64,000 nucleotides of DNA from Tetraselmis striata (lineage: Eukaryota > Chlorophyta > Chlorodendrophyceae > Chlorodendrales > Chlorodendraceae): assembly GCA_006384855.1 (NCBI GenBank), contig VCJN01003309.1, forward strand, positions 210,090-274,089. Direction: 5' to 3'. The position numbers were made by a program, and so were the translations under genes. Below, in pieces: positions 22,891 through 34,470 of this stretch (its first letter is position 1; each line of letters begins with the position of its first letter). The notes beneath the pieces are model-generated. The model ran no database searches. It saw nothing but the letters and a program-made list of their open reading frames with translations, and was not told the origin of the DNA.

Positions 22891-23793
22891 CATAAATGTA
22901 CAACATTCCAGAATTTCAGGTCATGAACCCTAGATTCAGCTGTCCTACTAATCGTAAGCTCGGATTCGGCGACGAGTAAGGGGCCTATGACACATGTGGA
23001 GGGGTGTATGACCCAACAGCAGCATGCCGACGAATTTTTATTATAATATTATATAAGCGCACATGCGTAATGTGCGAGGTAATTACACACAGTATGACCA
23101 ATAACAAATGTAGATGACGGATCGTTGCGTGTACAGAAACTGGCGTTTCTGCATATAAATCAGCACGTCGAGTCAGGCCCCGGCTTGGAAAAGCTTCTCG
23201 GAACAATGCGCACGCCGCTCCGCAGCAACATACATGCTAATAAGGGCGAACTCCACCATACCTTCCACGTCGTGGTCGCTACTCTGAGAGGCAATACTGC
23301 CACTAGAGTCTAACGACGGGGCGGTGGAGGCGTTAGCGAGCGCTGGCGCCACCCCGGAGAATAAGCATGGCGCCTCGTCGCCGGCCACAGCGGCCGTGCG
23401 AGTCGTTTCGTCTCTCGCCGGTCCTGCGCCGGCAGCCCGCAACGCTTGCTATGCACCATCGCTAAAGAACCCTTAACCACGAAACGGCTTCGGCAGCCCT
23501 GCGGTACATATATAGTGTACCGCGCCTCGCGCGGCCGGCGGCGGGTTGTGGAATGGCGACGGCGCCTGCGGCGCTAGCGAATGGGCCCAGGCCGCAACAC
23601 CCGCGCTTGACTGGGCGTCGAGGTTCCGCGAGGTACCAGTCCGCGATGGTACTTCCATGGAACCCATGGGTACGAAAGGTCAAAATTGGAGGGTGAGTTT
23701 TTATACTTACTTCCACGTTAACAACACGAACTGTCCCGGCAAAAGTTTCCCCCTTCGTTTAGCTGAAGGTCCCTAACATCTTTTAATACTACT
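22891..23793. other. No recognisable gene
   Basis: Mixed AT-rich and GC-rich sequence; short open frames only. The 23200-23700 segment is GC-rich with Ala/Arg/Pro-biased frames on both strands, typical of non-coding GC-rich DNA. Confidence 0.3.
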
Positions 23794-24260
23794 TGCGTCA
23801 ACACCTGAGGACTTAACTGCCTTTATTTTGGGCGGGGTCCCCCCACCCTTCACGGCGCCCCAGATTGTTCTGGGAATGGAAAAACTTTCTACCTATGGCG
23901 TCGGGCCCTCCCTTATCACATTGCCTTTTTGTTGCACATGTATCGCACTCCCGGAATGCTTTGTTCCGCGGGATGGGCTTGCCCCAACTCGCATTACTCG
24001 AATGGGCCGACGCCCAAATGGGCAGGGCGGACCTCTCGTGGTTAGTGCCGGGCATTTTGATGGCAGTGTTTTAGACGGTGATTGTTGGAAATTCCGTCCA
24101 TGGCCTCAAATAAGTCTTGCAGAATGCTTCGGCAATTTGCTTGATGACTATAACGGAGCGTCGCCTACCCAGGGCTTTCCGTAACTGGATCGCTGCCTAA
24201 ACGGTCGTCGTGGAGAGGCTGCAAGGGTTTCACTGGTGCCAGTCCTGTTCCGGGTGCGGA
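23794..24260 (+). mobile_element. 5'-truncated LINE copy (3' 470 bases)
   Basis: Matches 15045-15520 of the near-full LINE, including the end of the zinc-motif region, the GRRPNG-like C-terminus and the tail GGTGCCAGTCCTGTTCCGGG. The A-tail is eroded and no convincing target duplication was found, so this is an older insertion. Confidence 0.85.
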
Positions 24261-24299
24261 ATTAACTGATGCTTTTAGCGCGGATTTAGTGTTGACAGT

Positions 24300-24480
24300 T
24301 TTCTGTAATTCACACCAGTACCAGTGCGGGTGCCGTGTGCGCATCACTCATCCATCCCGCCTTATGCGGGATGCGGGCCGCTTTTAGGCGGCTTGCTGTG
24401 TTGATTTTCTAATTCTGGGGAACTGCCCTTTTTTTGTAATTCACACCAGTGCGGGTGCCGACGCACCCAAAAGAAAAACA
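24300..24480. repeat. Fragment related to the Helitron2-like elements
   Basis: Contains two direct copies of a TGTAATTCACACCAGT..GTGCGGGTGCCG block and the phrase GCGGGATGCGGGCCGC followed by TAGGCGGCTTG, both also present in the elements at 33161 and 34471. The termini are not seen. Confidence 0.45.
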
Positions 24481-25102
24481 CAGTTAAAGACTTTTGGGGG
24501 TCGGTAAGCGCATTTTTAACGAATTTAGCCTTCGCAGTATATTCGTTGTGATATCGTTTTTGAACGAGCTACGAAAGGCGACCATTTTCCTATAGGCTTA
24601 TAGCGCAGTTTCTCGTGGCCGTGTCGCACCCGCATTGAATAAACCCTACAACCAACGACTACTGATCCTTCCCAGGTACAGGTACCATACATACCGCTCC
24701 CCGCATCAGTAGCGAGAATTATAGGGGCTATAGAGAATCAATAATTAAAATGGAACACCGCCCGCAAAACATAATGAGGACATTTTGGCTTCGTTATCAC
24801 CTGCTGTCCGCGCTGCTGGACGGCAATTGCCGAGAAACGAGCCCAGACGTAAAACCCCGTCGCAGCTGTCCCACAACCGAAGCACCAGTCCTCTATCCTT
24901 CTGTCGCACACGAAGAACAGCCGTTCACCGCTGCAAGACGCCGGCTCGAGCCTACAGTCTTGCTCTTGCAGCTTCACGCGTGACTCGGGGCCATACCTGA
25001 CACGTGACTCGCACTGAAACTTTAAACTGCGCCTCTCTGCGATTGCCAAGCCATTTCCCTAGCAGCTTGCACACGGCAGAGTGAAGGCGCCCCCGGCACA
25101 AT

Positions 25103-27058
25103 ATGATGCGCCAACGCGCAACGGTCTCGGCAATTCTAGCCACCCTGGCTGTGGTGGGACTGACGTCTCGGTCATTGGCGGCTGTGCTTGGCGGTGGGTC
25201 GCTGGTCCCCCCCCCCCCCCCCCCCCCACCACCACCAGTGATCAGCTGCTCGCGGAAAAGGCGACTAAAACCATCCCCCTCAGTAGAGGATATGAGCGAA
25301 GCCGCACCGTCCATCGCCCCGGGTTCACACCGATTCCAGTCTATCATCACGTTGAAGCGCTTTCGCTTCGGGTGACTTACTGGTTTCGCCGGTGTTCGCC
25401 GGGCCCTGTCGGAAATTGTCCAGAGACGACTCACCGACTCTACTGCCGTCCCCTCACGCAGATGTGGCGCCTGTCGGCCCCTACGGTCACTCCTTTTGTC
25501 CCGGTGTCGACCCCGCGACGCAGTCGCCACTGGCCATAGTAAAGGATCAGTGCGAGATAATTGCAGACGCGGCGCCGATAAACCACACGTGGCTGCATCA
25601 GCCTCTGCCGATGGACCTTGCCACCGGAACGGTCTCGATCCCGGGGCCTGTGGTCGTGAAGTTGTCCAACGCCACCATGTACATCAACGTGGAGCCGAAT
25701 CGCTTCAGGCTGTACCATGACGGCCTCAATTACTCGATGACCCAGGTAAATATTCATATTCGGGCGCCGCAAACCTGAAGTAAAGAGCAGAACAGCGGTC
25801 GCATGCCGTGGAGTGGTGTCACCCCCCCCTTCCGCGCGTGCGCCGGCGGCCTCCCGTTTGTGTTTTCAGCAAGATTGGCGATATCATTTCCCCGTGCAGA
25901 TGCATGTCCACCTTCCTGCCGAGCACGCCATCGACGGGACTCTTCCGCAGATGGAGCTGCACATGGTGCATGTGGTAAGGAAAACAGCATGTCTTCCCCA
26001 GACTTGTGGCTGCACATGTTCTCAAATCCAAATATTCGAGCATTTGATGACTTCGATGCACAAGTGGAGTGCATAGCTATCTGGAGATGTAGATTAGTGG
26101 ATGTAAACTCAGAGAAAAATGATGTTACTGAGCGTGTGACTGCCATGTGCAGAACAATGCCAGCGAGATCGCGGTGCTAGGCTTCGTGTTCAAGCTGGGG
26201 GCGCCCTCGCAATTCATGGAGGCGTTTCTCAACCATCTTCCCCCACCCACCATCAACAACAGCACCAACACGACTGAGTATGCGCCAGGCGAAGTTTCGG
26301 TGAGTGCATCCCTCAGCTCACCGCAGATATGTTTGGTTGACATATATAATATTATATATACATACATACATACATGTGTATATACACATATATGAGTATA
26401 CATATATATTTTGCTTGGCTGACCGGTTGCTATCCCTCCCTGCAGCTCCCAAACGGTCTACCCATCAAGGCTCAGGAATGGGCCCAGATAGAACACGCGA
26501 TGGCTGGGCCGTTCTTCTCCTACAATGGCTCGTGCGTGGCCCTGACTCTCAGTCTACATGACGATTAGCCATCCCAATCGCATTTTGTCCCTGCTGCGCA
26601 CAATATCTTCATCTGCCCAGTGGCGCTCATCGAGCAGCCTGATGCGTGCCCCAATCCGGTGCAGGCTGACAACTCCTCCATGCGCAGCTGGAGTGCACTG
26701 GGTCGTGTTTGAAAAGGACTGGGGCCTCACCCTCTCCCGCGACCAGATCAAGCAGTTCCAGAGGATCCTTCATGACGTAAGCGCATAGTCTGCTTGTCTC
26801 GCTGCTGCACCCTCGGCCCACTCATCTCGTGCGCGCCAATGGTGACCGTGTGTGCGTTTGTCGCAGGTTTCTGGCACTGCCACATCTGTCAACAACCGCG
26901 TCCCGTTCCCGATGAACGGCCGCCGGGTCGAGTACCACAGCGTGGACATCGCCAACGCCATCTACAACACCAAGCTGCAGGACGCCCAGAGCAAGCAGCT
27001 CAACCCGCATGTGATGGCAGGGCCGGCGGCACGGAAGCTGCTCAACACGGCGCAATGA
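25103..27058 (+). CDS. Alpha-carbonic anhydrase, secreted
   Basis: Seven exons, 25103-25193, 25462-25745, 25900-25974, 26153-26299, 26446-26531, 26665-26776 and 26867-27058, join in phase to 328 residues. It interconverts CO2 and bicarbonate. Residues 1-27 form a signal peptide, so the enzyme is probably periplasmic or in the secretory route, as for inducible algal alpha-CAs in carbon concentration. Zinc ligands His127, His129 (MHVH) and His146 (ELHMVH) are present, as are the gatekeeping Glu133, the substrate-site Thr230 in LTTPPC and the VNNR..NGR signature near the end. The exon 1/2 join (AAVLG|D) is inferred from phase and splice signals; exon 1 is the least certain part. Intron 1 has a C-run soon after its donor. 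A compact NNSTNTTE segment may be N-glycosylated. No defect seen. Confidence 0.93.
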
Positions 27059-27435
27059 AGTGGAGTGCTGCTCCATGCGGCTCGTAGCTCGGACTATCGA
27101 ACCTCACGGCGAGGGCAATAGGCATACGTGGCTAGAACAAGCAGGCGTCGCTGCTCCTGTGAATGCGAGTAGGCCAGGGTGGATGTACGGGCTGCCGACA
27201 TTCACTTGCCACCAGGGCTCTGGTGCCTCCTGAATTGTACCCATCCGTGACTTCCCCTGCTCCACTGCCGGATATGCCTCCCACCTCTGTTTGGCGCTGT
27301 GTGTGCTCAGCAGTGCTGGGCAGTCGTGCAGCGGATTCGCAGGATGTACCTGAGGCCGTTTAGCCATCCCGCGCCGGCTCTGTGACGGCCCGCATGTGGC
27401 CTGCCGGGCGGTTGTGAGCTGCCAAATCTGCAGCC
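27059..27435. other. Convergent 3' region between carbonic anhydrase and tRNase Z-like genes
   Basis: No open frame of note. The two genes end toward each other. A plus-strand TTACA at 27436-27440 gives TGTAA for the minus-strand gene about 250 bases beyond its stop; no TGTAA was noticed for the anhydrase. Confidence 0.4.
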
Positions 27436-27440
27436 TTACA
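27436..27440 (-). promoter_or_regulatory. Candidate TGTAA polyadenylation signal of the tRNase Z-like gene
   Basis: TGTAA in gene sense, 250 bases after the stop at 27690. Confidence 0.35.
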
Positions 27441-27689
27441 TGCGTTTACGCCGCGGTGTCTGCGCCAATGCTCCCCGCCCCCGCCAATGGGGTTTCTCCT
27501 GTACATGCCATTGCCATGTATCCCATGACATGCCACGTCACTATACAAAGGCCACCAGATAAGACGTGACAGACACTAGTCCCTGCATAGAGACCGCGTG
27601 ATACCGCACAGCGGTATCAATTGGCTCCTCCTGGCGCCGTGCCGGAGGTCATGGGCTCTGCGTGTGCTGAACCACAGCAACGGAGCCCT

Positions 27690-28421
27690 TCACACGCCCC
27701 GAGGCCTCTCCCCCTCCCGCCGCGGAACGCTAAACTGAAACTGGTCAAAGCCGGACGCCACGGCGTGGCGGTGCCCAAAGGCCTCCGCCGCCGCGCTGTG
27801 GTGCGCCGCGCTCGCGGCCTCCAGCGCCGCGCGATCCGAGTCCGACAGGTCGTCGTTCTTCCCGAACCGGTCGAAATGAAACTGCGGGGCGGCGGCACAG
27901 GGTACGCAGTCTGAGGCAAGCTAACTGGAGCATTGGCGGCAGGGTTTTAGGGTTTTATAGGACATCCGCACCACGTGGCGTGACGGGGGCGCCCCGAAAA
28001 GCGCCAACGTGCCCCGAAAATGCCCAGAATGCTTCGGCCATCGCAATAAAAAGCACGAAGAGCGGCAACCCGTAAAGTAAAGTAAAGTAAAGTTCGCCCG
28101 GGACATCGGCCGAAGCCGCCCCAGCGGCAAACCCGTATTCAGCCACATCTCGCTGTCCCTCAAGTGTTGGAACAGCAGTGTCTCGGGTTGCGATCGCCGG
28201 ACTCGCCTTTGTGGAGACGTGCGTGAGAAGAAGCCCCTTGGCGCCCACCGCCTTGGCAAAGCGCCCCGCCTCCGCGGAGCAGCAGGACCGCTGCATCGGG
28301 GCCTGCGCCGCACGTACGCCCCGTGTTATAAAACCAACCGCCAGGCACGCAGTCGCTGCGTCGGTCCGGCCCGGCAGTGGACCTAGGGCAGCGCTGCTGG
28401 GATGAGGACGGCCTCGGCGGC

Positions 28422-28462
<41 letters not shown>

Positions 28463-29613
28463 CTGGGTGAAGGCGCACCGAGGGATCTGGCGCGTTCTGC
28501 GCCGCGTACAGGAGCAGGTCGCAGCCCTTGGCCAGCTCCGCGGTGGCGGCGCCGGGAGCGGTGCACTCGGCGACTATCACCACCTTGCGCCCCGGCCGGT
28601 CGGGGCCCACCACCTGCGCAGTGAGCGCACGCCCGCTCAGCCGCGGCGCCTCCTCACGTCGGGAACCACCTCCCCAGTATCTCAATAACCATGGTTTCGG
28701 AGTATTTCATGTGCAGGTCGATATTCAAGCTGTCGACTCACCCAACGGACCCCGTAACCCCCCCCCCCCCCCCCCCCCACCGCCACCACCATTGGGAAAG
28801 AGGAGCAGAAAGTACAGTTATCATCAGGAAATCGAACAGCACGCACACACCACGAAAAGCTGGGGCGGCTTCGGCCGATGTCCCGGGGCGAACTTTACTT
28901 TACTTTACTTTACCACGAAAATTGTGCGTATTTCCTGACGCAGTGGTGTCAAACACGGAATAAGTGCTTTTTGGACCCGTAATGAACCCAATATACTGTC
29001 CGCACCATTCGTTTCGGTCCAGGGGGATGGGTGGGTAGGTCGGCCCCATACCAGAAACAGGCGCAACGCGCCCCCCCCCCCCCCCCCCCCTTCCCCTGCC
29101 CCCTCAATACCTGTTTTAACCGAAGCTTCGCCAAGGCCGGTAACATCATTTCAGCAAATGCTGTGGCGTGCTCCGAAACCATGGCACTTCAGCCGGAGAG
29201 GAGCGGGGTGCGGTCCGTGCATCCAATTCAAGCAAGGGCAGAGGGGGGAGAGGGGGGGGGGGGGCTTGCCTGGTGCGGCTCTATCGTGACGCCATCAACC
29301 TCGATGGACTCGCCCGCCTTGAGCTGCGCCAGCATCTTGCCACGCGGGATGCCCAGCGCATCGCTCGCCTCCACGTCCACTTTGCCCACTTTGCGCGGCT
29401 CCTGCGCGCCCGGTGCGAGGTGGGTCACTACGCCTACGCTATAAATCACCCGCCCTGCGCCTGTCAGAGGTCAGATGCAGACGAAACTAAAGCGGAACTA
29501 TGGCTAATGGTCTTATAGGTTGCATGCAAGCCAAATTTGATGCTTATAATAAGGGCTCTTCTAGGGGCGTCGGCACCCGCACACTTCCTGCCTTAGGTCA
29601 TCGTACGCCACCT

Positions 29614-29674
<61 letters not shown>

Positions 29675-30615
29675 CTGGGGGGGGGGGGGGGGTGCACCTC
29701 CACGCAGAAGGCAAACGTAGGGGTGTCCGCGACGCAGGCCGCCGCCGTCACAACATAGCCGCCATCGCAGGCAAAGGTCCACGTCAGCTCATCCGCGGCC
29801 TCGAAGCCGCCAGTGCTCGCTGGGCCTTGCCGCCGCACATCCTGCGTTGCCTGCCATTCCGATGCGCCCAGGAGATTCACGGCCAACAGGGGGGGGGGGG
29901 GGGGGGGGCAGTCAGCACGGCAGGGACCCACATGCATGAACAGATTGTGTCGGGAATGCACTTAAGGACATGCGGGTGGGACATATAAGGTGCGAATGGC
30001 CAACATACATACTGTATGTATCTATTTTGTGTATATGTGTATCTGTATATATGCATATCAGGTTACCAAGGCCGACTTGGTGCTACTCGTGTCCGCTTCC
30101 CACAGCCCCACACCGTCCGCACATCGGAAAGGATGAAACGCACTTCTCCCCATTCACCTGTCCGCCTTTAATATATGTGTATATATAAAATTGGCGGCCA
30201 TTATCCAGCGAAGCGTCGATTTTTCGGCGGTGAGCTTTATTGCCGTACGGTACCCGTATAGTGCAGCGGATCGGGCCTATAGGTGCATGAATAAAGCGCT
30301 TATCTACTGGAATATACTACTAAGTACTATAATCCACCCACCCGCCCACCGCCCGCCCGCCCGCCCACGGTCCTTAATTACACAGCCGTCTGATTACGAT
30401 CTCACGGCTGGTACTGGTACTGGTACTCGCTACTCGCTGCTGGTATTAATGGAAAAAAAAACTCAAAGCGCTGGCAATGCAAACGCTCGCTGCTGGTACT
30501 TCAAAGCGCTGGCAATGCGATTCATGAAACTGAACTCATGGAGTGATATAGAACCCGTTCTTTTAAAATTTTCTGAAAAATCGACGCATCGCTGATCCAA
30601 CTGTCAAGTTACTTC

Positions 30616-30659
<44 letters not shown>

Positions 30660-31556
30660 TATAATAATATGACGTAGGGGTGGGGTATAAATTCGTATAC
30701 ACATAAGAATACATATATCTAATATATATATTGTATGTATGTATGTATACCATCTATGTATATTCACCTGGCCACCTGTATCTATATGTTATATATATCT
30801 AACATATACATGTTTATACAAATACAATTTACAATACATGTACATATATGTATACATGTGTATATATAGATGCACATATACATATTGTTTTATATATGTA
30901 TACTATACATATTGTATGTATGTATGTTATATATATTGTGTGTAATACAATGTGTATATATAGTGTATGGTATACATATTATATATGCACACATATATAT
31001 GTATGTAAAGATGGTGGCCAGGTGAATGTGGGGGTGTGCCTTTTATCGTTCCGATGTACGGAGGTGTGGGGCGGGTAGGTACCGGACGCGATTAGCAACA
31101 AGTGCGCCTTGGTGACCTGGATATAGCGAGGTTGCATCCAGGAGAGGGTAGGGGGGGGGGGGGGGGGGGAAGGAGCGGGATGGGGACCAAAGGGGGGGGG
31201 GGGGGGGGGGGGGGGGGGTCGCACACCTTCAGCTCCCGGCTGTTGACCTTCCCAGCAAACAGGCCGTGCGCCGCGTCCGTGGGCCCCTCCGGATTCACCT
31301 GATCCGGTGGGACCTGCACACAGACGCCCGTTGCATCCATGTGCTCAGCGCCGCGTGCGGCCATCGTCCCCACCGCCATGCCCAGGTTCATGTAGGTCAG
31401 GGATGCGGGCGCGGCGCACCTGTATGCGGGTGAGCTTGGCACGCCGAGTCAGCGGCTCCGGCTTGGTCTCCTGGGGGCCAGGGGGCGTGCATTATGGTTA
31501 GGCAGGGCTAGACTGATGCGGCATCTGGCGAGCGAGAGGTTGGGGGGGGAGAGGAA

Positions 31557-31587
<31 letters not shown>

Positions 31588-32888
31588 CGCTCACGTGCGG
31601 CGCCAACGCGCCGGGCGCCATCTCGTAGATGTCGACAGGCATCGCGATGAAGGTCTTGGACGTGCTCATCACGCAGTCAACGTACGCCGCCAGCCCCGGG
31701 GGGCCCACTAGCTGCAGCAGCCCCCGCTGCCCGGCCGGCCGGTCGCCGGTCTGGTTGGCGGAGGAGATGGTGCAGAGCAGGCCCTGCAAGCCGAGCACGT
31801 GGTTGGGCGCCATGCTGCTGACAAAGATGCGCGTGATCTGGCCGTTGCGGATGTCGGTGCTGTGGATCTGCCGCTGCAGGTCCTCGCCCGCGTTGAATGC
31901 CCACACCTCATTCATCATCGACAGCATGGCGTTGCTGCTCAAGAAGGGCGAGCCCGTGATGTCGGGTGTGGCTAGCAGCATCACGTTCATGTGCTGCCCG
32001 CCGCAGTCCACCTCCGCGCTGTGCACCAACGGCGCAAGACCCCCCGCGCCCGACTCCCCCATGCCGGACGCACTCCCCACCCCCACCCCCCCCCGCATCC
32101 GCCGCCCTCCCATCGCCGGCCGCGCCCTCGTCAGGCAGCCTTCCCGCCTCCGCCTCCATCTGCAAGAGCGCCGTCTCATCCTCCGCCTCCCCGAGGTCCG
32201 CCTCCACCAGCTCCTCCGCTTCCGCTACCTTTTCCCCATCCCCCTCCTCCTCCTCCTCCTCTTCCTCCTCCTCCTCGTGTCCCTCCTCCTCCGTGATGGC
32301 CTCCTCCGTAACATCGCCGCCACCTCCGACAAGCTCCTCCTCGCCGGTGTCGCCGTCCTCCGCGCTGGCGCTGAGCCCCAGAAAGTTGTCCAGTAGGTCG
32401 TCCTTCAGCTGCTGCAGCAGCGCCTCATCCCCCGCGCGTTCCTCCCCAAACTCCTCCGCAATCTCCAGAGCCAGCACCTCCTCCAGCTCCAATTCCACCG
32501 CCTTCATCAGCTTGCTCGCTAGCGCCGCCTTGGTTGACTGACCCCGCGGCGCGCCGCGCGCCACGAGCTCCTCGCGCAGCCCGTCGCGCGTGAATGCCTG
32601 CACCAGGCTGGCCGCCGTCAGCGCGTCTGGCCGCTTCCCCTCCGGCCACGCCACGCAGTCCAGCCCGATGCCGCTGAACCACGCCAGCTCTTCCGACGCT
32701 TCGCCGCCCCGAGCCGCCACGGGGGCCGCCGGGGCTCGCAACCCCTGCGGCGCCCACACACCCAGTGGGGGCGGAAGCGTACGACGTAGCGGCGCACGAG
32801 TCGCGCCCCGTCTGGCTGACGGCGCAGCCCCGCTGGTCCGCCGGCGTCCGGCCGCCCAACGGGGCAGGCCGGCCACCAGCGCCGCCAT
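27690..32888 (-). CDS. tRNase Z-like protein with substituted catalytic motifs, probable plastid targeting
   Basis: Eight exons: 32888-31595, 31470-31420, 31313-31227, 29850-29698, 29401-29270, 28613-28479, 28302-28207 and 27881-27690. All introns are phase 0; about 712 residues. The first about 60 residues are Ala/Arg/Ser-rich, like a chloroplast transit peptide. A SAP-like helix pair (LREELVARGAPRGQSTKAALASKL) and a long acidic tract follow. The rest follows tRNase Z order: EVWAFNAGEDLQRQI, RIFVSSMAPNHVLGLQGLL, VTAAACVADTPTFAF, EPRKVGKVDVEASDALGIPRG, PHQVVGPDRPGRKVVIVAECT, CDLLLYAAQNA, SAEAGRFAKAVGAKGLLLTHVSTK and AFGHRHAVASGFDQFQFSVPRRE. The HxHxDH motif reads SSMAPNH, GD reads AE, HEAT reads YAAQ and GHST is lost; only LTH remains. 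tRNA 3'-end cleavage is therefore unlikely; a binding or scaffold role is inferred. Introns 5 and 7 use GC donors. Exon 1 needs one base removed in the G9 run at 32086-32094 to stay in frame. The exon 4 acceptor may be nine bases later. Confidence 0.85.
27943..27957 (+). repeat. Interstitial telomere-like units
   Basis: GGTTTTAGGGTTTTA, close to two TTTTAGGG units, in the last intron of the tRNase Z-like gene. Confidence 0.45.
28074..28126 (-). repeat. Small dispersed repeat R2 with TTTAC tail, intron copy
   Basis: In minus-strand sense this is GGGGCGGCTTCGGCCGATGT, then CCCGGGCGAAC and (TTTAC)4. The same unit occurs in the plus sense at 28857-28912 and 39087-39133, and in decayed form at 4180-4226. 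The pentanucleotide tail suggests a short retroposon. Confidence 0.6.
28425..28462 (+). repeat. G homopolymer of about 38 bases in tRNase Z-like intron 6
   Basis: C-tract in gene sense, beginning about 17 bases after the 5' splice site at 28478. Confidence 0.8.
28857..28912 (+). repeat. Small dispersed repeat R2, plus-sense copy
   Basis: AGCTGGGGCGGCTTCGGCCG.. followed by GGGGCGAAC and (TTTAC) repeats; inverted relative to the copy at 28074, both inside introns of the tRNase Z-like gene. Confidence 0.65.
29455..29575 (+). repeat. Dispersed repeat R3, copy in a tRNase Z-like intron
   Basis: Carries the R3 landmarks CAGAGGTCAGATGCAGACGA, GCATGCAAGC and GGCGTCGGCACCCGC in order. It lies between exons 4 and 5 of the host gene, antisense to it. 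Confidence 0.6.
29615..29673 (+). repeat. (GT)n microsatellite followed by G-run
   Basis: About 29 GT units, then GCCT and a G-run ending two bases before the exon 4 donor of the tRNase Z-like gene (29697). Confidence 0.9.
30600..31012. repeat. AT-rich low-complexity island with (AT)n in intron 3
   Basis: (TA)n at about 30618-30665, followed by ATGT/TATA-rich sequence to about 31010. It stands out sharply from the GC-rich surroundings; no gene is seen in it. Confidence 0.75.
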
Positions 32889-33160
32889 CCCGCCGCCGGG
32901 CGCACCAAGCTCGCCTGTGGAAGGTGCCCGGGAATTCGCGAGGAAGGCGGCGGATGTGCGGGGGCGGCCTGGCGACGCCCTATGGGGGTGGTCAACACAC
33001 GTTGTCGCCTGAGGTGTGTTCGGTGCCAATGCGCGCAATGCTCCCCATCACTCCGCCGCCGCCACTATTAACTGAGGATTACCTGTATCAGTGATTGGTT
33101 TTGTTACACGGGGTGATGGGTTAGAATGTAGCCGAGTCTGGCGCAGGCAAAGCACTACAT

Positions 33161-34071
33161 TCCCCTACCTCTTGGGTTGAGCGGAGGAAAAGGAGAGCCG
33201 CGTCCGAAATCGCCTGGAATATGAGAGAATCAATACCGGTTACAATACGGTTTTATCACGGAGTTTTAGGCGTCCGTCCTCCGTCCTCCAGTGCTGCGTC
33301 TTCGCGTATGAACCGTCATACGTTCGATCTGTGATCGTTTGATTTCTAGGATGACCTCCGAAGACGGCAAGATTCTCAATGGATGCGCGTGTATTCTAGC
33401 CCAGGCACGTCATGTATTCGTCTGAAACGCCAAAATAACGCGGTACCGCAGCGCGTTTTTATTGCTGAATCAGCAAGCGAGACTCGCCCTCTATATTTAT
33501 ACAGCGACTATATACACGGTGGTCCGAGGATATGCTGTAACATGATGGTAGTGTAAAAAGGGGTCGCCGCGGTGCGGGGGCAGTCCGCCGACCCGGGGCC
33601 CGGCGTCCGTCGACGGACGGGCGACGGTCGAACGACGGCGTCCGGCGTCCGGTGCCGGTACAGGCGGCGGGCGTGGCGATTCGCGCCGTGCCCGCCCCGT
33701 AGACCTGACGACCGGCCCGACCTGCGCGGCCTCGTGCGGGATGCGGGCCGCCTGTAGGCGGCTTGTACTGTATTGCTGATCTTGCAGTGCTGTTTTTTTT
33801 TTTTTTCCTTTAGCGGTGGGTTGGGTACCGGCCTTTTTGTAATGCACACCAGTAGTCGGCGGCCCGCTTTTACGCGGCTTGCAGATTTAATCTGTTTTAC
33901 AAAATAATACGTCTCTGTTGAAAAATAAATTACTGACAGATCTAACGCTAAAAGCATTATTACCCGGAAACAACAGTATTACAAGATCAACACTACTGTA
34001 CACGGCCGCACCACGCTCAACCCAAGAGGTAGGGGCACCTCCACAGATCCCCGGCGCGAAGCGCCGCTTAG
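33161..34071 (+). mobile_element. Helitron2-like non-autonomous element, copy 1
   Basis: Begins TCCCCTACCTCTTGGGTTGA; a 22-base inverted copy of that start lies internally at 34014-34035, followed by a 3' hairpin (CGGCGC-GAA-GCGCCG, 34052-34066) and CTTAG. Asymmetric inverted repeats plus a terminal hairpin, with flanking T residues at both ends, is the pattern described for Helitron2 elements. It aligns with 34471-35420. No helicase is encoded. Assignment is structural only. Confidence 0.6.
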
Positions 34072-34470
34072 TGTAGACGCTACCGTAGTAATTTATCTTT
34101 TTGGTTACAGGGAGAGCGTCAAGAGAATGCACGGAAAGTACTGGGGAAGGACACCGTACACCGCGTAGTAATCGTCCCGCTGCGTCCTCGTCGCGCTGCG
34201 CCCGACACCGCGCGCTTCGCTTACCGCCGTGCACATACGATTTGCGGATAAATAATGACGTTTTCGAACCCCCCCCCCCCCCCCCCCCCCCCCCCACCTC
34301 CCCCCATCCGCGCGCCCGCGAAGAGGAAAACCGTATATTAAATTGGAGGAATAATACAGCATACATCACGAATATATCATGAGAACTCCGAAAGAGAGGT
34401 GCAAAACAATTCATTATTCTATGGCCCTGCGAACCGTATTTTATTCTACGGTAAGCCGGTATTCACAGAT
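34072..34470. other. Spacer between the two Helitron2-like elements
   Basis: Unique-looking sequence with one C-run (34269-34292). No gene recognised. Confidence 0.3.

Noticed and set aside
27955-28206. Continuation of the tRNase Z-like exon 7 to a stop at 27955
   Set aside because: That stretch is made of the R2 repeat; splicing at AAG|GC to an exon at 27881 restores the conserved tRNase Z C-terminus in phase.
29593-29961. 122-residue frame with His/Thr repeat as a protein-coding exon
   Set aside because: The His-Thr part is translation of the GT microsatellite in the intron; only 29698-29850 is real exon.
31908-32080. A short intron in the tRNase Z-like exon 1 to explain the frame change
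   Set aside because: No GT/AG pair in the segment gives the required phase; a one-base change in the G9 run is simpler.
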